The notes below the pieces were generated by a model. The model did no database searches, was not told the DNA's origin, and saw only the letters and a program-made list of their open reading frames with translations. The translations under genes were made by a program, and so were the position numbers. Positions 28,392 to 36,641 of a DNA stretch of 37,113 nt are shown in pieces (positions within the stretch are counted from its first letter, which is position 1; the number at the start of each line of letters is the position of its first letter). The stretch covers positions 1-37,113 of the forward strand of contig NZ_JAEKEG010000115.1 of NCBI RefSeq assembly GCF_016651255.1, given 5' to 3'. The DNA is from Pseudomonas sp. TH10. Its GTDB lineage: Bacteria; Pseudomonadota; Gammaproteobacteria; Pseudomonadales; Pseudomonadaceae.

Positions 28392-30181
28392 TCAGACCGC
28401 CAGGGCCATGTAGAACTGCGTGCCCTGCCCCGGCCGCGAATAAACACCCATCCGCCCACCGTGCAGTTGGACGATCTCCTTGCACAGCGCCAGGCCGAGG
28501 CCCGCGCCGCCTTTCTTGCGACCGACCTGCACGAAAGGTTCGAAAATCCGCCCCTGCTGGCCGTAGGCAATTCCTTCGCCGTTGTCCTCTACGCTGATGA
28601 TCACACGTTCGCCGTGGCGTCTTGCCTGCAGGCGAATCTGCCCGCCCGGGGAGGTGTGGCGCAGCGCATTATCAATAAGGTTATCCAGTACACGATCCAG
28701 CTGCGCCTGGTCGGCCTGCAGCCGGGGCAACGGGTCTTGCACTTCCACCACCAGATCGATATTGCTCGCAAGAGCGGTCCCACAGAAACGTACCCGGGCC
28801 TGTTCCAGCAGATCTTCGATGGAGCACGGCGCCAACGTGAGCTTCTGCAGACCGTTCTGGTAACGAGAAAAATTCAACAGATCGTTGATCAACTGCATCA
28901 GCCGCTGCATCTCTTCGTTTACCGTATCCAGCAGATCGGCTTCACGAGAATCCTCCGGGAATTTGGCCCTTTCCCGGAACAGGCCGAACGCCATATGCAT
29001 GCCGGTGACCGGTGTGCGCAGCTCATGGGAAGCCCGCAGCACGAACTCGCTGCGCACCCGTTCGAATGCACGCTGTTCGGTTACGTCGTGCAGCACCATC
29101 ACCGCGCCGAGGATATGCCCCTGGGTGTGGCTCACAGGCGTCAAGCTGTAGGTGAGCAACCGCGATTCGCCGTCGACCTCAATACTCAGGTCTTCGGGAG
29201 CCCGCTCCAGGGTGCCGCCGCGCAACACCAGCTGCAGCTGCCCATCGAGCTCCGGACGTTCGAGGGCCGAACCCAACCCCTGCCCCAAGCGGTCCGAATC
29301 CCAGCCCAGCTGCCGTTGGGCCACTGGGTTCAAATGCTCCAGGTGTCCTTCGCGGTCAATCATCAACAAACCGTCATCGATGCTATCGAGCACCGCTTGC
29401 AGGCGCTGTTGGCCGGCGAGCAATTCGTCAACATTGGTTGCCTGATGCTCGCGCAGGGCCTCGGCCATGATGCCAAACCGCTTGGTCAGCAGATTCATCT
29501 CCGCAGCTGACGATATCGGCAGGGTGACCTCAAAATTGCCCTGGCCAATATTGTCAGCCGCCTGCGCCAGCGCCTCGATCGGAGCACCAAAACGCCGGGC
29601 AATGGCATGGGCAGTGACAAAGCCGATAATCAGCACCGCGAGGCCAACCAGCCCGATCAGACCGGCTACCAGCAAGGCACGGTCTCGCGCTGAGCGTTCG
29701 GTTGCATAGATGGCATCCAGGGCGCGCTTGTGCTCGGAAAGCAGACCATTGCGCAGTTTGTTGAATTTTTCCGTGAGCTCTTCGTTTCCGCTCAACAGAT
29801 GGGAGGGGCTACGTGTATCCGCGTAGGCCTGCAAAAATCCTGGTAGTCAGCCTTGGCCTGCTTGAAACCGTACTTGAAGCCGTCACTCACCTGTTCGTGG
29901 GCAATGCCTTCGTCGAGCAACTGCAGGTAGTGATCCCTGGATTTATCGAAAGCAGCGCGGTCCGGGTTCTCGCTGAGCATGACGACCAACTGGTCACCCA
30001 GGGTCTGGCGCAGTTTCAGCCCCAGATCCAGGGTGGCGAAATTGTTGCGAACCAGCGACTGCTGGGAACTGGCCATCTGCATCACGCTGACCAGCCCGAG
30101 CAACAGCCCAAGCAGCGCGACGGTGATCAGCGCGGAAATGCTCAGGAAGAGCCGGGTGCGCAACTTCATCGCCAGTTTCAT
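28392..30181 (-). pseudogene. kinB: KinB sensor histidine kinase, split by a 1-base deletion
   Basis: Sensor of the alginate two-component pair. The N-terminal frame (30181 back to about 29795) contains the start, first helix and part of the periplasmic domain; the second frame (28392-29834) contains the second helix, HAMP, PAS, HisKA and HATPase domains. They join if the A-tract 29833-29837 (T on the coding strand) has six bases in place of five, giving DYQDFLQAYAD and a 596-aa protein. P. aeruginosa KinB is about 595 aa with phospho-His 385; here the H-box SHELRTP puts His at 386. ATP-binding motifs LIDNALRHT, EDNGEGI and GAGLGLAL are present. It follows algB by 10 bases. Confidence 0.88.
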
Positions 30182-30191
30182 CGGGGATGAC

Positions 30192-31538
30192 TCACAGGTT
30201 GTACTGCTTGCGCTTGCGATAAAGGGTCGAGGCGTCGATGCCCAAGGTTTTTGCCGCTTGATCCAGCGTACCCGCCGTGGCGAGTACCGCGCCGATGTGA
30301 GCCTTCTCCAACTCGTCCAGACTTAGCGCTGCACCGACTCTTGGCGCATTATTGGCCGGTTGCTCGGCCATGCCCAGATGGCTGATCTCCACACGCTCCT
30401 GCGGGCAGATGATGCTCGCGCGCTCGACCACGTTGCGCAGTTCACGAATGTTGCCCGGCCAGCGATAACCGAGCAGTGCTTCGCGCGCTTCATCACTGAA
30501 GCCCCGCGCCGGACGCGCGTACTCTTTAACGAAGCGCGCAAGGAAGCGGTCGGCCAGGTTAAGGATGTCCTCGGCGCGCTCGCGAAGTGGCGGCAGATGC
30601 AGGGTGATGACGTTGAGGCGATAGAGCAGGTCTTCACGGAAACGACCGTCGCGCACCATGTCCTCGAGATTGAGGTTGGTCGCCGCCAGAATCCGCACAT
30701 CGGCACGCCGAGTCACCGGATCCCCGACCCGTTCGTATTCCTTGTCTTGAATAAAACGCAGCAACTTAGGCTGCAACGTCAGGGGAAAGTCGCCGATCTC
30801 GTCGAGAAACAGCGTACCGCCATCCGCCTGATTGACTCGCCCCAAGGTGCTTTCGCTGGCGCCGGTAAACGCACCGCGACTGTGGCCGAACAGCTCGCTC
30901 TCCATCAATTCCGCCGTCAGCGACGGACAGTTGATGGTCACGCAGGATTTCTTCTCGCGCTTGCTCCAGCCGTGAATCGCCCGGGCCAGCTCGCCTTTAC
31001 CGGTACCCGATTCGCCGAGGATAAGAATATTGGCGTCAGTACCGGCCACTTGCCGCGCGGTTTCCAGCACGACTTTCATCGCCGGGCTGTGAGAATCGAG
31101 ACCGTCCTTGGGTTTACGGATCTCGCCTTCCAACGCTTCGAGACGCGCCGACAGTTGACGCACTTCCAGTTGCTTGGCGGTGGCCAGACGTAGCTGATCA
31201 GGGCTGCAAGGCTTGACCAGGTAATCAGCGGCGCCCGCCTGAATCGCGTCCACGGCGGTATCTACAGCCGAATGCGCGGTGACGATCACCACGCGCATCC
31301 ACGGCGCCTGGATGCGCATCTGCGCCAGGACGTCGAGGCCGTTGTCTTCGCCCAGACGCAGGTCAAGAAAGCACAGATCAAAGACCTGACGTTGCAGCAG
31401 TGCGTCGGCCTGAGCCGCGCTGTTGGCAGTGGCCACCGTATAGCCTTCGTCTTCGAGGCAATAACGGAAGGTACGCAGGATGGCGGACTCATCGTCCACC
31501 AGCAGAATGCGGCCTTGATGCTCAGTGGCAGATTCCAT
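30192..31538 (-). CDS. algB: AlgB response regulator, NtrC family
   Basis: Transcription regulator of alginate and other genes. 448 aa from the ATG at 31538. Domains in order: receiver (phospho-acceptor D59 in FLDLRLG), AAA+ ATPase with Walker A GESGTGKGE, the sigma-54 contact loop GAFTGA, Walker B GGTLFLDEIGDF and arginine-finger region, then a Fis-type helix-turn-helix (DQAAKTLGIDASTLYRKRKQY). AlgB is known to activate algD and, as I recall, to be dephosphorylated by KinB. Two sigma-54-like promoters are found on its divergent side. Confidence 0.95.
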   Translation of the reverse strand: MESATEHQGRILLVDDESAILRTFRYCLEDEGYTVATANSAAQADALLQRQVFDLCFLDLRLGEDNGLDVLAQMRIQAPWMRVVIVTAHSAVDTAVDAIQAGAADYLVKPCSPDQLRLATAKQLEVRQLSARLEALEGEIRKPKDGLDSHSPAMKVVLETARQVAGTDANILILGESGTGKGELARAIHGWSKREKKSCVTINCPSLTAELMESELFGHSRGAFTGASESTLGRVNQADGGTLFLDEIGDFPLTLQPKLLRFIQDKEYERVGDPVTRRADVRILAATNLNLEDMVRDGRFREDLLYRLNVITLHLPPLRERAEDILNLADRFLARFVKEYARPARGFSDEAREALLGYRWPGNIRELRNVVERASIICPQERVEISHLGMAEQPANNAPRVGAALSLDELEKAHIGAVLATAGTLDQAAKTLGIDASTLYRKRKQYNL

Positions 31539-31972
31539 TTTTCCTACGCTCCATAGTGATTGGTCTGAGGTTAGTCCCGGAAAAATCGGGCAAGTTGCAT
31601 GGTTGATTCTGTGCCTTTTCATCAAAGGAAGGGTAGCTATCTACCGCCTCGTCGGACAAAGGCTTGATTTAACAGGATTTTTTGTGAAATACGGTTTTTT
31701 GGGCAAATGCCCACGTCCATTTCTGACATCCGCGCCCTCCTCTCAATTCAAAAAGAATGAAAGTTCCTACGGCATTATCGTGCATTACGCACGACCGTAG
31801 AGAGCCCATCGTGCAGGATGCGTTCAATGTGATTTTTAACAATCTTTTAAGTCATTGTTTTTAAACAGTTTTTTCTTATGAAAAAGCTGGCATGCAGGCT
31901 GCAATAGTCTGGGTAATCAGGGCAAAAGATCGCCCACAACAAGATCACCACCGAAGTGGGAGGAGTTTCCGG
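31539..31972. promoter_or_regulatory. 434-base regulatory gap between algB and the small-protein operon
   Basis: No gene seen. On the left are the algB ribosome site and an AT-rich stretch. An inverted repeat TCGTGC/GCACGA (31778-31783 and 31789-31794, 5-base spacer) overlaps the first of two direct copies of ATCGTGCA (31777-31784 and 31808-31815), 31 bases apart, close to three DNA turns. These lie about 100-140 bases upstream of the predicted sigma-54 start, the usual distance for an NtrC-type activator site. AlgB is the natural candidate ligand, but that is inference. Confidence 0.55.
31888..31903 (+). promoter_or_regulatory. Sigma-54-like promoter 1
   Basis: TGGCATGCAGGCTGCA: the -24 GG and -12 GC have the correct spacing, and 9 of the 11 conserved consensus bases (TGGCACG, four bases, TTGC) match. 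Transcription would start near 31913, 60 bases before the first gene. Confidence 0.65.
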
Positions 31973-32503
<531 letters not shown>

Positions 32504-32505
32504 CG

Positions 32506-32970
32506 ATGAGTGCGTTAAAGACACTGGCAGCCGCCCTGCTTCTGGGCGGTAGTGCCATGGCGATGGCGGCCAACGATGGCCAGGCGCGGGTCAATGAACT
32601 GTTGAGTTCGGACCCGCAGTACAGGGAAACCTGGGAAGGCGTGGTGAAGAAGGAAGAACGCCTGCCGGAATGGGTGATGAACCTTTCCGGTACGCCGGAC
32701 CAACAGATGAATGCCGTGACTGAAGATGGCGACAAGTATCTGGTCGGCCCTCTCTGCGAATCTGCGGACAAGTGCCTGAACCACCGCTTGATCGTCGCAT
32801 TCAGCTTCGACAAGAAAGACGCTTACGCCATGCTCGTCGATGTGCCCGAAGGATTGCCGGCCGACAAGTCGCCAACGCGACATGCCACCTACCGCTTCCT
32901 CGGCAAGCCGAATGAGGGCATGCAGAATCTGCTGATGGAAACGCTGAAGAAAGATCCTAAATGGTATTGA
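32506..32970 (+). CDS. ivy: Inhibitor of vertebrate lysozyme (Ivy family)
   Basis: 154 aa, with a signal peptide ending in AMA before ANDG. A periplasmic protein that blocks C-type lysozyme, also proposed to restrain the cell's own lytic transglycosylases. The loop between two cysteines (CESADKC, C84 and C90) occupies the place of the inhibitory loop with its disulfide in E. coli Ivy, though its sequence differs from the E. coli CKPHDC. It is the last gene of the operon divergent from algB. Confidence 0.85.
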   Translation: MSALKTLAAALLLGGSAMAMAANDGQARVNELLSSDPQYRETWEGVVKKEERLPEWVMNLSGTPDQQMNAVTEDGDKYLVGPLCESADKCLNHRLIVAFSFDKKDAYAMLVDVPEGLPADKSPTRHATYRFLGKPNEGMQNLLMETLKKDPKWY

Positions 32971-32975
32971 ACATG

Positions 32976-32997
32976 AAGGCAGCAGCCCTGCTGCCTT
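32976..32997 (+). terminator. Perfect hairpin after ivy
   Basis: AAGGCAGCAG (32976-32985), CC loop, CTGCTGCCTT (32988-32997); it starts 5 bases after the ivy stop. There is no long T-run, yet its position suggests a transcript end. A second hairpin (33002-33028, one mismatch) follows. Confidence 0.65.
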
Positions 32998-33133
32998 CCA
33001 TTGCGCCGATCCGAGGAGGGTCGGCGCATGACCAAGGGGCCGGGACGTTCTGACTGTTACAGGGTCGGAGTGACCTACGGGTACAGGGAGTGCCTGCGCA
33101 AGGGCCGGGTCAGGGCAGGTAAAAAAGCTGCGC

Positions 33134-33169
33134 CGCAGGTTCGCGATATTCAATGTCGACGAACCTGCG
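33134..33169. other. Perfect 10-bp inverted repeat, possible minus-strand terminator
   Basis: CGCAGGTTCG (33134-33143) and CGAACCTGCG (33160-33169). On the minus strand it is followed by GCGCAGC and then six T, so an intrinsic terminator for a leftward transcript is conceivable. Confidence 0.5.
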
Positions 33170-33518
33170 AAGAGCTTATGCAATCGAGGCATTCGGTTAG
33201 CACTCAATCCTCGTTTGCACCTTCCTCTCTACAATTCGAATCAACCACACCGGAAAAATACATTTCCCGGTGTTTCCTGACGACCGTACATCGAGAAAAA
33301 TAACCTGATTTTTCAAGGCTATTTGACTTTCTGATCATCGAATTTTGCTCCAAAATCCCTTTCTGCGGTTGATCAAAAAACAACCAACCTTCGCTGTGAT
33401 GGCCGGTTCACGGCACTTATGCCGGCCGAAATGTCACAATCGAACCGGTTGGGACGCCAGTTTCATTTAAAAAAGCTCATGCCGATTCGGCATAGGGTAG
33501 GCGTTTACGGCATTAGAC

Positions 33519-33554
33519 GGCGCAACCTTGCATCGGAATAGTTGCGCCTTTTTT
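33519..33554 (+). terminator. Orphan intrinsic terminator upstream of gltP
   Basis: GGCGCAAC (33519-33526) pairs with GTTGCGCC (33541-33548), followed by six T. No protein-coding gene ends nearby on this strand (ivy stops 550 bases upstream and has its own hairpin). Confidence 0.85.
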
Positions 33555-33682
33555 CGCCTGCCGAAGAGCTACCAACAAGCGCTCCGGGGCACCTTATACG
33601 GAGGCAGATGCACAGACTTTTCCGCTAGAAAGCGTTCCAGTTCCTGCATGTGCCTGAGTCAAACGCAAGTAAGGGTAAAGAT

Positions 33683-35014
33683 ATGAAGAAGGCAAAGCTT
33701 AGCCTCGCCTGGCAGATCCTGATCGGTCTGGTATTGGGGATTGCAATCGGTGCGCTGCTCAACCATTTCGGTGCCGAGAAGGCCTGGTGGATCAGCAACG
33801 TCTTGCAACCGGCAGGCGATATCTTTATCCGTCTGATCAAGATGATCGTGATCCCGATCGTCATCTCCTCCCTGATCGTCGGCATCGCCGGCGTGGGCGA
33901 CGCCAAGAAGCTGGGCCGCATCGGCCTGAAGACCATCATCTACTTCGAAATCGTCACCACCATCGCCATCCTCGTTGGTCTGGTCCTGGCCAACGTGGTT
34001 CATCCGGGCACCGGCATCGACATGAGCACCCTGGGTACTGTGGATATTTCCAAGTACCAGGCGACGGCCGCCGAGGTTCAGCATGAGCACGCGTTCGTCG
34101 AGACCATCCTCAACCTGATCCCTTCGAACATCTTCGCGGCCATGGCCCGCGGCGAAATGCTGCCGATCATCTTCTTCTCGGTATTGTTCGGCCTCGGTCT
34201 GTCGAGCCTGAAACCGGAATTGCGCGATCCGCTGGTCACCATGTTCCAGGGCGTGTCGGAAAGCATGTTCAAGGTCACCCACATGATCATGAACTATGCC
34301 CCGATTGGCGTGTTCGCACTGATCGCGGTGACCGTGGCCAACTTCGGCTTCGCGTCCCTGCTGCCACTGGCCAAACTGGTGGTGCTGGTTTACTTCGCCA
34401 TCGCCTTCTTCGCTTTCGTGGTGTTGGGCCTGATCGCCAAGATGTTCGGTTTCTCGGTGATCAAGCTGATGCGCATCTTCAAGGATGAGCTGGTACTGGC
34501 CTACTCCACCGCCAGCTCCGAAACCGTGCTGCCGCGGGTTATCGAGAAAATGGAAGCCTACGGCGCGCCGAAAGCCATCTGCAGTTTCGTGGTACCGACC
34601 GGTTACTCGTTCAACCTCGACGGCTCGACGCTGTATCAGAGCATCGCGGCAATCTTCATTGCGCAGCTGTACGGCATCGACCTGTCGATCAGCCAGCAAC
34701 TGCTGCTGGTGCTGACCCTGATGGTCACCTCCAAAGGCATCGCCGGCGTGCCGGGCGTGTCCTTCGTGGTGCTGCTGGCCACTCTGGGCAGCGTGGGTAT
34801 CCCGCTGGAAGGTCTGGCGTTCATCGCTGGTGTCGACCGTGTCATGGACATGGCGCGTACCGCCCTGAACGTGATCGGTAACGCCTTGGCCGTGCTGGTC
34901 ATCTCGCGTTGGGAAGGCATGTACGACGACGCCAAGGGCGAGCGCTACTGGAACTCCCTGCCGCACTGGCGCAGCAAGGAAAAACTGCCGGCAGGTGAAG
35001 TTTCCAAAAACTGA
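33683..35014 (+). CDS. gltP: Proton/glutamate-aspartate symporter, DAACS family
   Basis: An inner-membrane carrier for glutamate and aspartate. 443 aa from the ATG at 33683 (MKKAKLSLAWQIL); the open frame runs 11 codons further upstream without a ribosome site. Seen: the serine-rich STASSETVLP hairpin, the NLDGSTLYQSI motif and SKGIAGVPGVSFVVL with substrate-binding residues, plus eight or more helices. Gene name by analogy with P. aeruginosa gltP; a sodium-coupled form cannot be excluded. Confidence 0.92.
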   Translation: MKKAKLSLAWQILIGLVLGIAIGALLNHFGAEKAWWISNVLQPAGDIFIRLIKMIVIPIVISSLIVGIAGVGDAKKLGRIGLKTIIYFEIVTTIAILVGLVLANVVHPGTGIDMSTLGTVDISKYQATAAEVQHEHAFVETILNLIPSNIFAAMARGEMLPIIFFSVLFGLGLSSLKPELRDPLVTMFQGVSESMFKVTHMIMNYAPIGVFALIAVTVANFGFASLLPLAKLVVLVYFAIAFFAFVVLGLIAKMFGFSVIKLMRIFKDELVLAYSTASSETVLPRVIEKMEAYGAPKAICSFVVPTGYSFNLDGSTLYQSIAAIFIAQLYGIDLSISQQLLLVLTLMVTSKGIAGVPGVSFVVLLATLGSVGIPLEGLAFIAGVDRVMDMARTALNVIGNALAVLVISRWEGMYDDAKGERYWNSLPHWRSKEKLPAGEVSKN

Positions 35015-35077
35015 CTCACGCTGGTCTGCCCCCAAAATGTTGAACATTCATCATGACTTTTGGGGTGCAGATCACTC

Positions 35078-35158
35078 TGTAGGAGCTGCCGAAGGCTGCG
35101 ATCTTTTGATCCTGATTTTTAAAAAATCAAAAGATCGCAGCCTTCGGCAGCTCCTACA
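35078..35158. repeat. Long perfect REP palindrome after gltP
   Basis: Two 33-base arms (35078-35110 and 35126-35158) are exact reverse complements around a 15-base AT-rich loop. The arms carry TGTAGGAGCTGCCGAAGGCT followed by GCGATCTTTTGAT, the same family as 6685-6768. This would be a very stable cruciform or RNA hairpin. Confidence 0.9.
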
Positions 35159-35201
35159 ATAGGTTGAGGCCATCCATGTAAATGGGCCGCCAGCAGTTCC
35201 A

Positions 35202-35231
35202 GACAAACCCCGGAGAAATCCGGGGTTTGTC
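35202..35231. terminator. 13-bp hairpin with GAAA loop before the SpmA/SpmB-like gene
   Basis: GACAAACCCCGGA and its exact complement flank a GAAA (GNRA) tetraloop. The T-run after it is weak, so it may be a terminator for gltP or a stability element. Confidence 0.65.
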
Positions 35232-35282
35232 GTTTCTGGCCACCCCGCTATCATTCGCCGCATTCTTCGGGGGATTTGACTG

Positions 35283-36512
35283 ATGCTTAATGGCCTGTGG
35301 CTTGGCTTCTTCATCGTGGCCGCCGTATCGGCGCTGGCGCAGTGGTTGATTGGCGGCAACGCCGGGATCTTTGCCGCGATGGTGGAGAGCATTTTCGCCA
35401 TGGCCAAGCTCTCGGTCGAAGTCATGGTCCTGTTGTTTGGCACCCTCACCCTTTGGCTGGGCTTTCTGCGAATCGCCGAGAAAGCCGGCATCGTCGACTG
35501 GTTGGCAAAAGCGTTGGGGCCGCTGTTCCTACGGCTGATGCCGGAAGTGCCGGCCGGTCACCCGGCGATCGGCCTGATCACCCTCAACTTCGCCGCCAAC
35601 GGCCTGGGCCTGGACAATGCTGCCACGCCAATCGGCTTGAAAGCCATGAAGGCACTGCAGGAGCTCAACCCCAGCCCGACCATTGCCAGCAACGCGCAAA
35701 TCCTCTTCCTGGTACTCAATGCCTCTTCGCTGACGCTGCTGCCGGTGACGATCTTCATGTACCGCGCCCAGCAAGGCGCACCGGACCCGACGTTGGTGTT
35801 CCTGCCTATCCTGCTGGCGACCAGCTGCTCGACCATCGTCGGCTTCCTCTCGGTGGCGTTCATGCAACGCCTGCGGATCTGGGATCCGGTCGTGCTGGCG
35901 TATCTGATTCCCGGCGCCCTCGTCCTCGGTGGTTTCATGGCGTTGCTGGCGACGCTGTCGGCCACGGCGTTGGCGGGACTTTCGTCGATCCTCGGCAACC
36001 TGACGCTGTTCGGGCTGATCATGCTGTTTCTGCTGATCGGTGCCTTACGCAAAGTGAAGGTCTACGAAGCATTCGTCGAAGGCGCGAAGGAAGGCTTCGA
36101 CGTCGCCAAGAACCTGCTGCCCTATCTGGTGGCGATGCTGTGTGCGGTCGGCGTGCTGCGTGCATCAGGCGCACTGGACTTCGGCCTTGAAGGCATTCGC
36201 CATCTGGTCGAGTGGGCCGGTTGGGACACGCGGTTCGTCGATGCATTGCCGACGGCGATGGTCAAACCGTTCTCCGGCAGCGCCGCGCGGGCGATGCTGA
36301 TTGAAACCATGAAGACCTCGGGCGTCGACAGCTTCCCGGCACTGGTCGCGGCGACGATCCAGGGCAGTACCGAGACGACGTTCTATGTGTTGGCGGTGTA
36401 CTTCGGCGCGGTGGGCATTCAGCGGGCGCGGCATGCTGTTGGCTGCGCTTTATTGGCGGAATTCGCCGGAGTAGTCGGCGCAATCGCCGTTTGCTACTGG
36501 TTCTTCGGCTAA
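35283..36512 (+). CDS. Fused SpmA/SpmB-like membrane protein (nucleoside-recognition domains)
   Basis: 409 aa, many helices. The first half resembles spore maturation protein A (WLGFLRIAEKAGIVDWLAK, then NFAANGLGLDNAATPIGLKA), the second half SpmB (ASGALDFGLEGIRHLVEWAG, TTFYVLAVYFGAVG). In Bacillus the two are separate proteins needed for spore maturation; in non-sporing proteobacteria the fusion has no proven role, and transport is suspected. Start at ATG 35283. The first base pairs after the GAAA hairpin separate it from gltP. Confidence 0.85.
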   Translation: MLNGLWLGFFIVAAVSALAQWLIGGNAGIFAAMVESIFAMAKLSVEVMVLLFGTLTLWLGFLRIAEKAGIVDWLAKALGPLFLRLMPEVPAGHPAIGLITLNFAANGLGLDNAATPIGLKAMKALQELNPSPTIASNAQILFLVLNASSLTLLPVTIFMYRAQQGAPDPTLVFLPILLATSCSTIVGFLSVAFMQRLRIWDPVVLAYLIPGALVLGGFMALLATLSATALAGLSSILGNLTLFGLIMLFLLIGALRKVKVYEAFVEGAKEGFDVAKNLLPYLVAMLCAVGVLRASGALDFGLEGIRHLVEWAGWDTRFVDALPTAMVKPFSGSAARAMLIETMKTSGVDSFPALVAATIQGSTETTFYVLAVYFGAVGIQRARHAVGCALLAEFAGVVGAIAVCYWFFG

Positions 36513-36523
36513 CAACCGTCCCT

Positions 36524-36624
36524 TGTAGGAGCGAGCTGGCTCGCGAGGGTCGTGAACGATGACGCAGGCAACCTGACATCCAGCAGCACTCTCAAGCGCT
36601 ATCGCGAGCGAGCTCGCTCCTATA
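36524..36624. repeat. Facing pair of REP palindromes before the PqiC-like gene
   Basis: TGTAGGAGCGAGCTGGCTCG with CGAGG (36524-36548) and the inverse ATCGCGAGCGAGCTCGCTCC with TATA (36601-36624), between two convergent genes. Confidence 0.85.
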
Positions 36625-36641
36625 GAGGAAATGTGCCGGGT

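Larger units (their letters stand above)
33001..33682. other. Gene-poor 680-base gap upstream of gltP with several hairpins
   Basis: An open frame at 33001-33303 has no family similarity that I can see and is not called. The stretch contains hairpins at 33134-33169 (perfect 10 bp), 33401-33427 (GGCCGG/CCGGCC), 33479-33493 (ATGCCGA/TCGGCAT) and the terminator at 33519-33554. This pattern suits a small RNA or a long structured gltP leader. The region 33290-33370 is AT-rich and could hold promoters. Confidence 0.6.

Noticed and set aside
28760..28790. REP-like string inside kinB (GCTCGCAAGAGCGGTCCCAC)
   Set aside because: It lies in frame in the kinase, the palindrome is poor, and the encoded ALASNIDLVVEV fits the domain; chance similarity.
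33001..33303. 100-aa open frame after ivy
   Set aside because: Composition is unlike the neighbours, no domain is recognisable, and it runs through two hairpins. A small unknown gene from 33028 cannot be wholly excluded.
33659..35047. 462-aa open frame antisense to gltP
   Set aside because: Very rich in His, Gln, Asp and Glu, as expected from the complement of hydrophobic membrane codons; gltP itself is clear.
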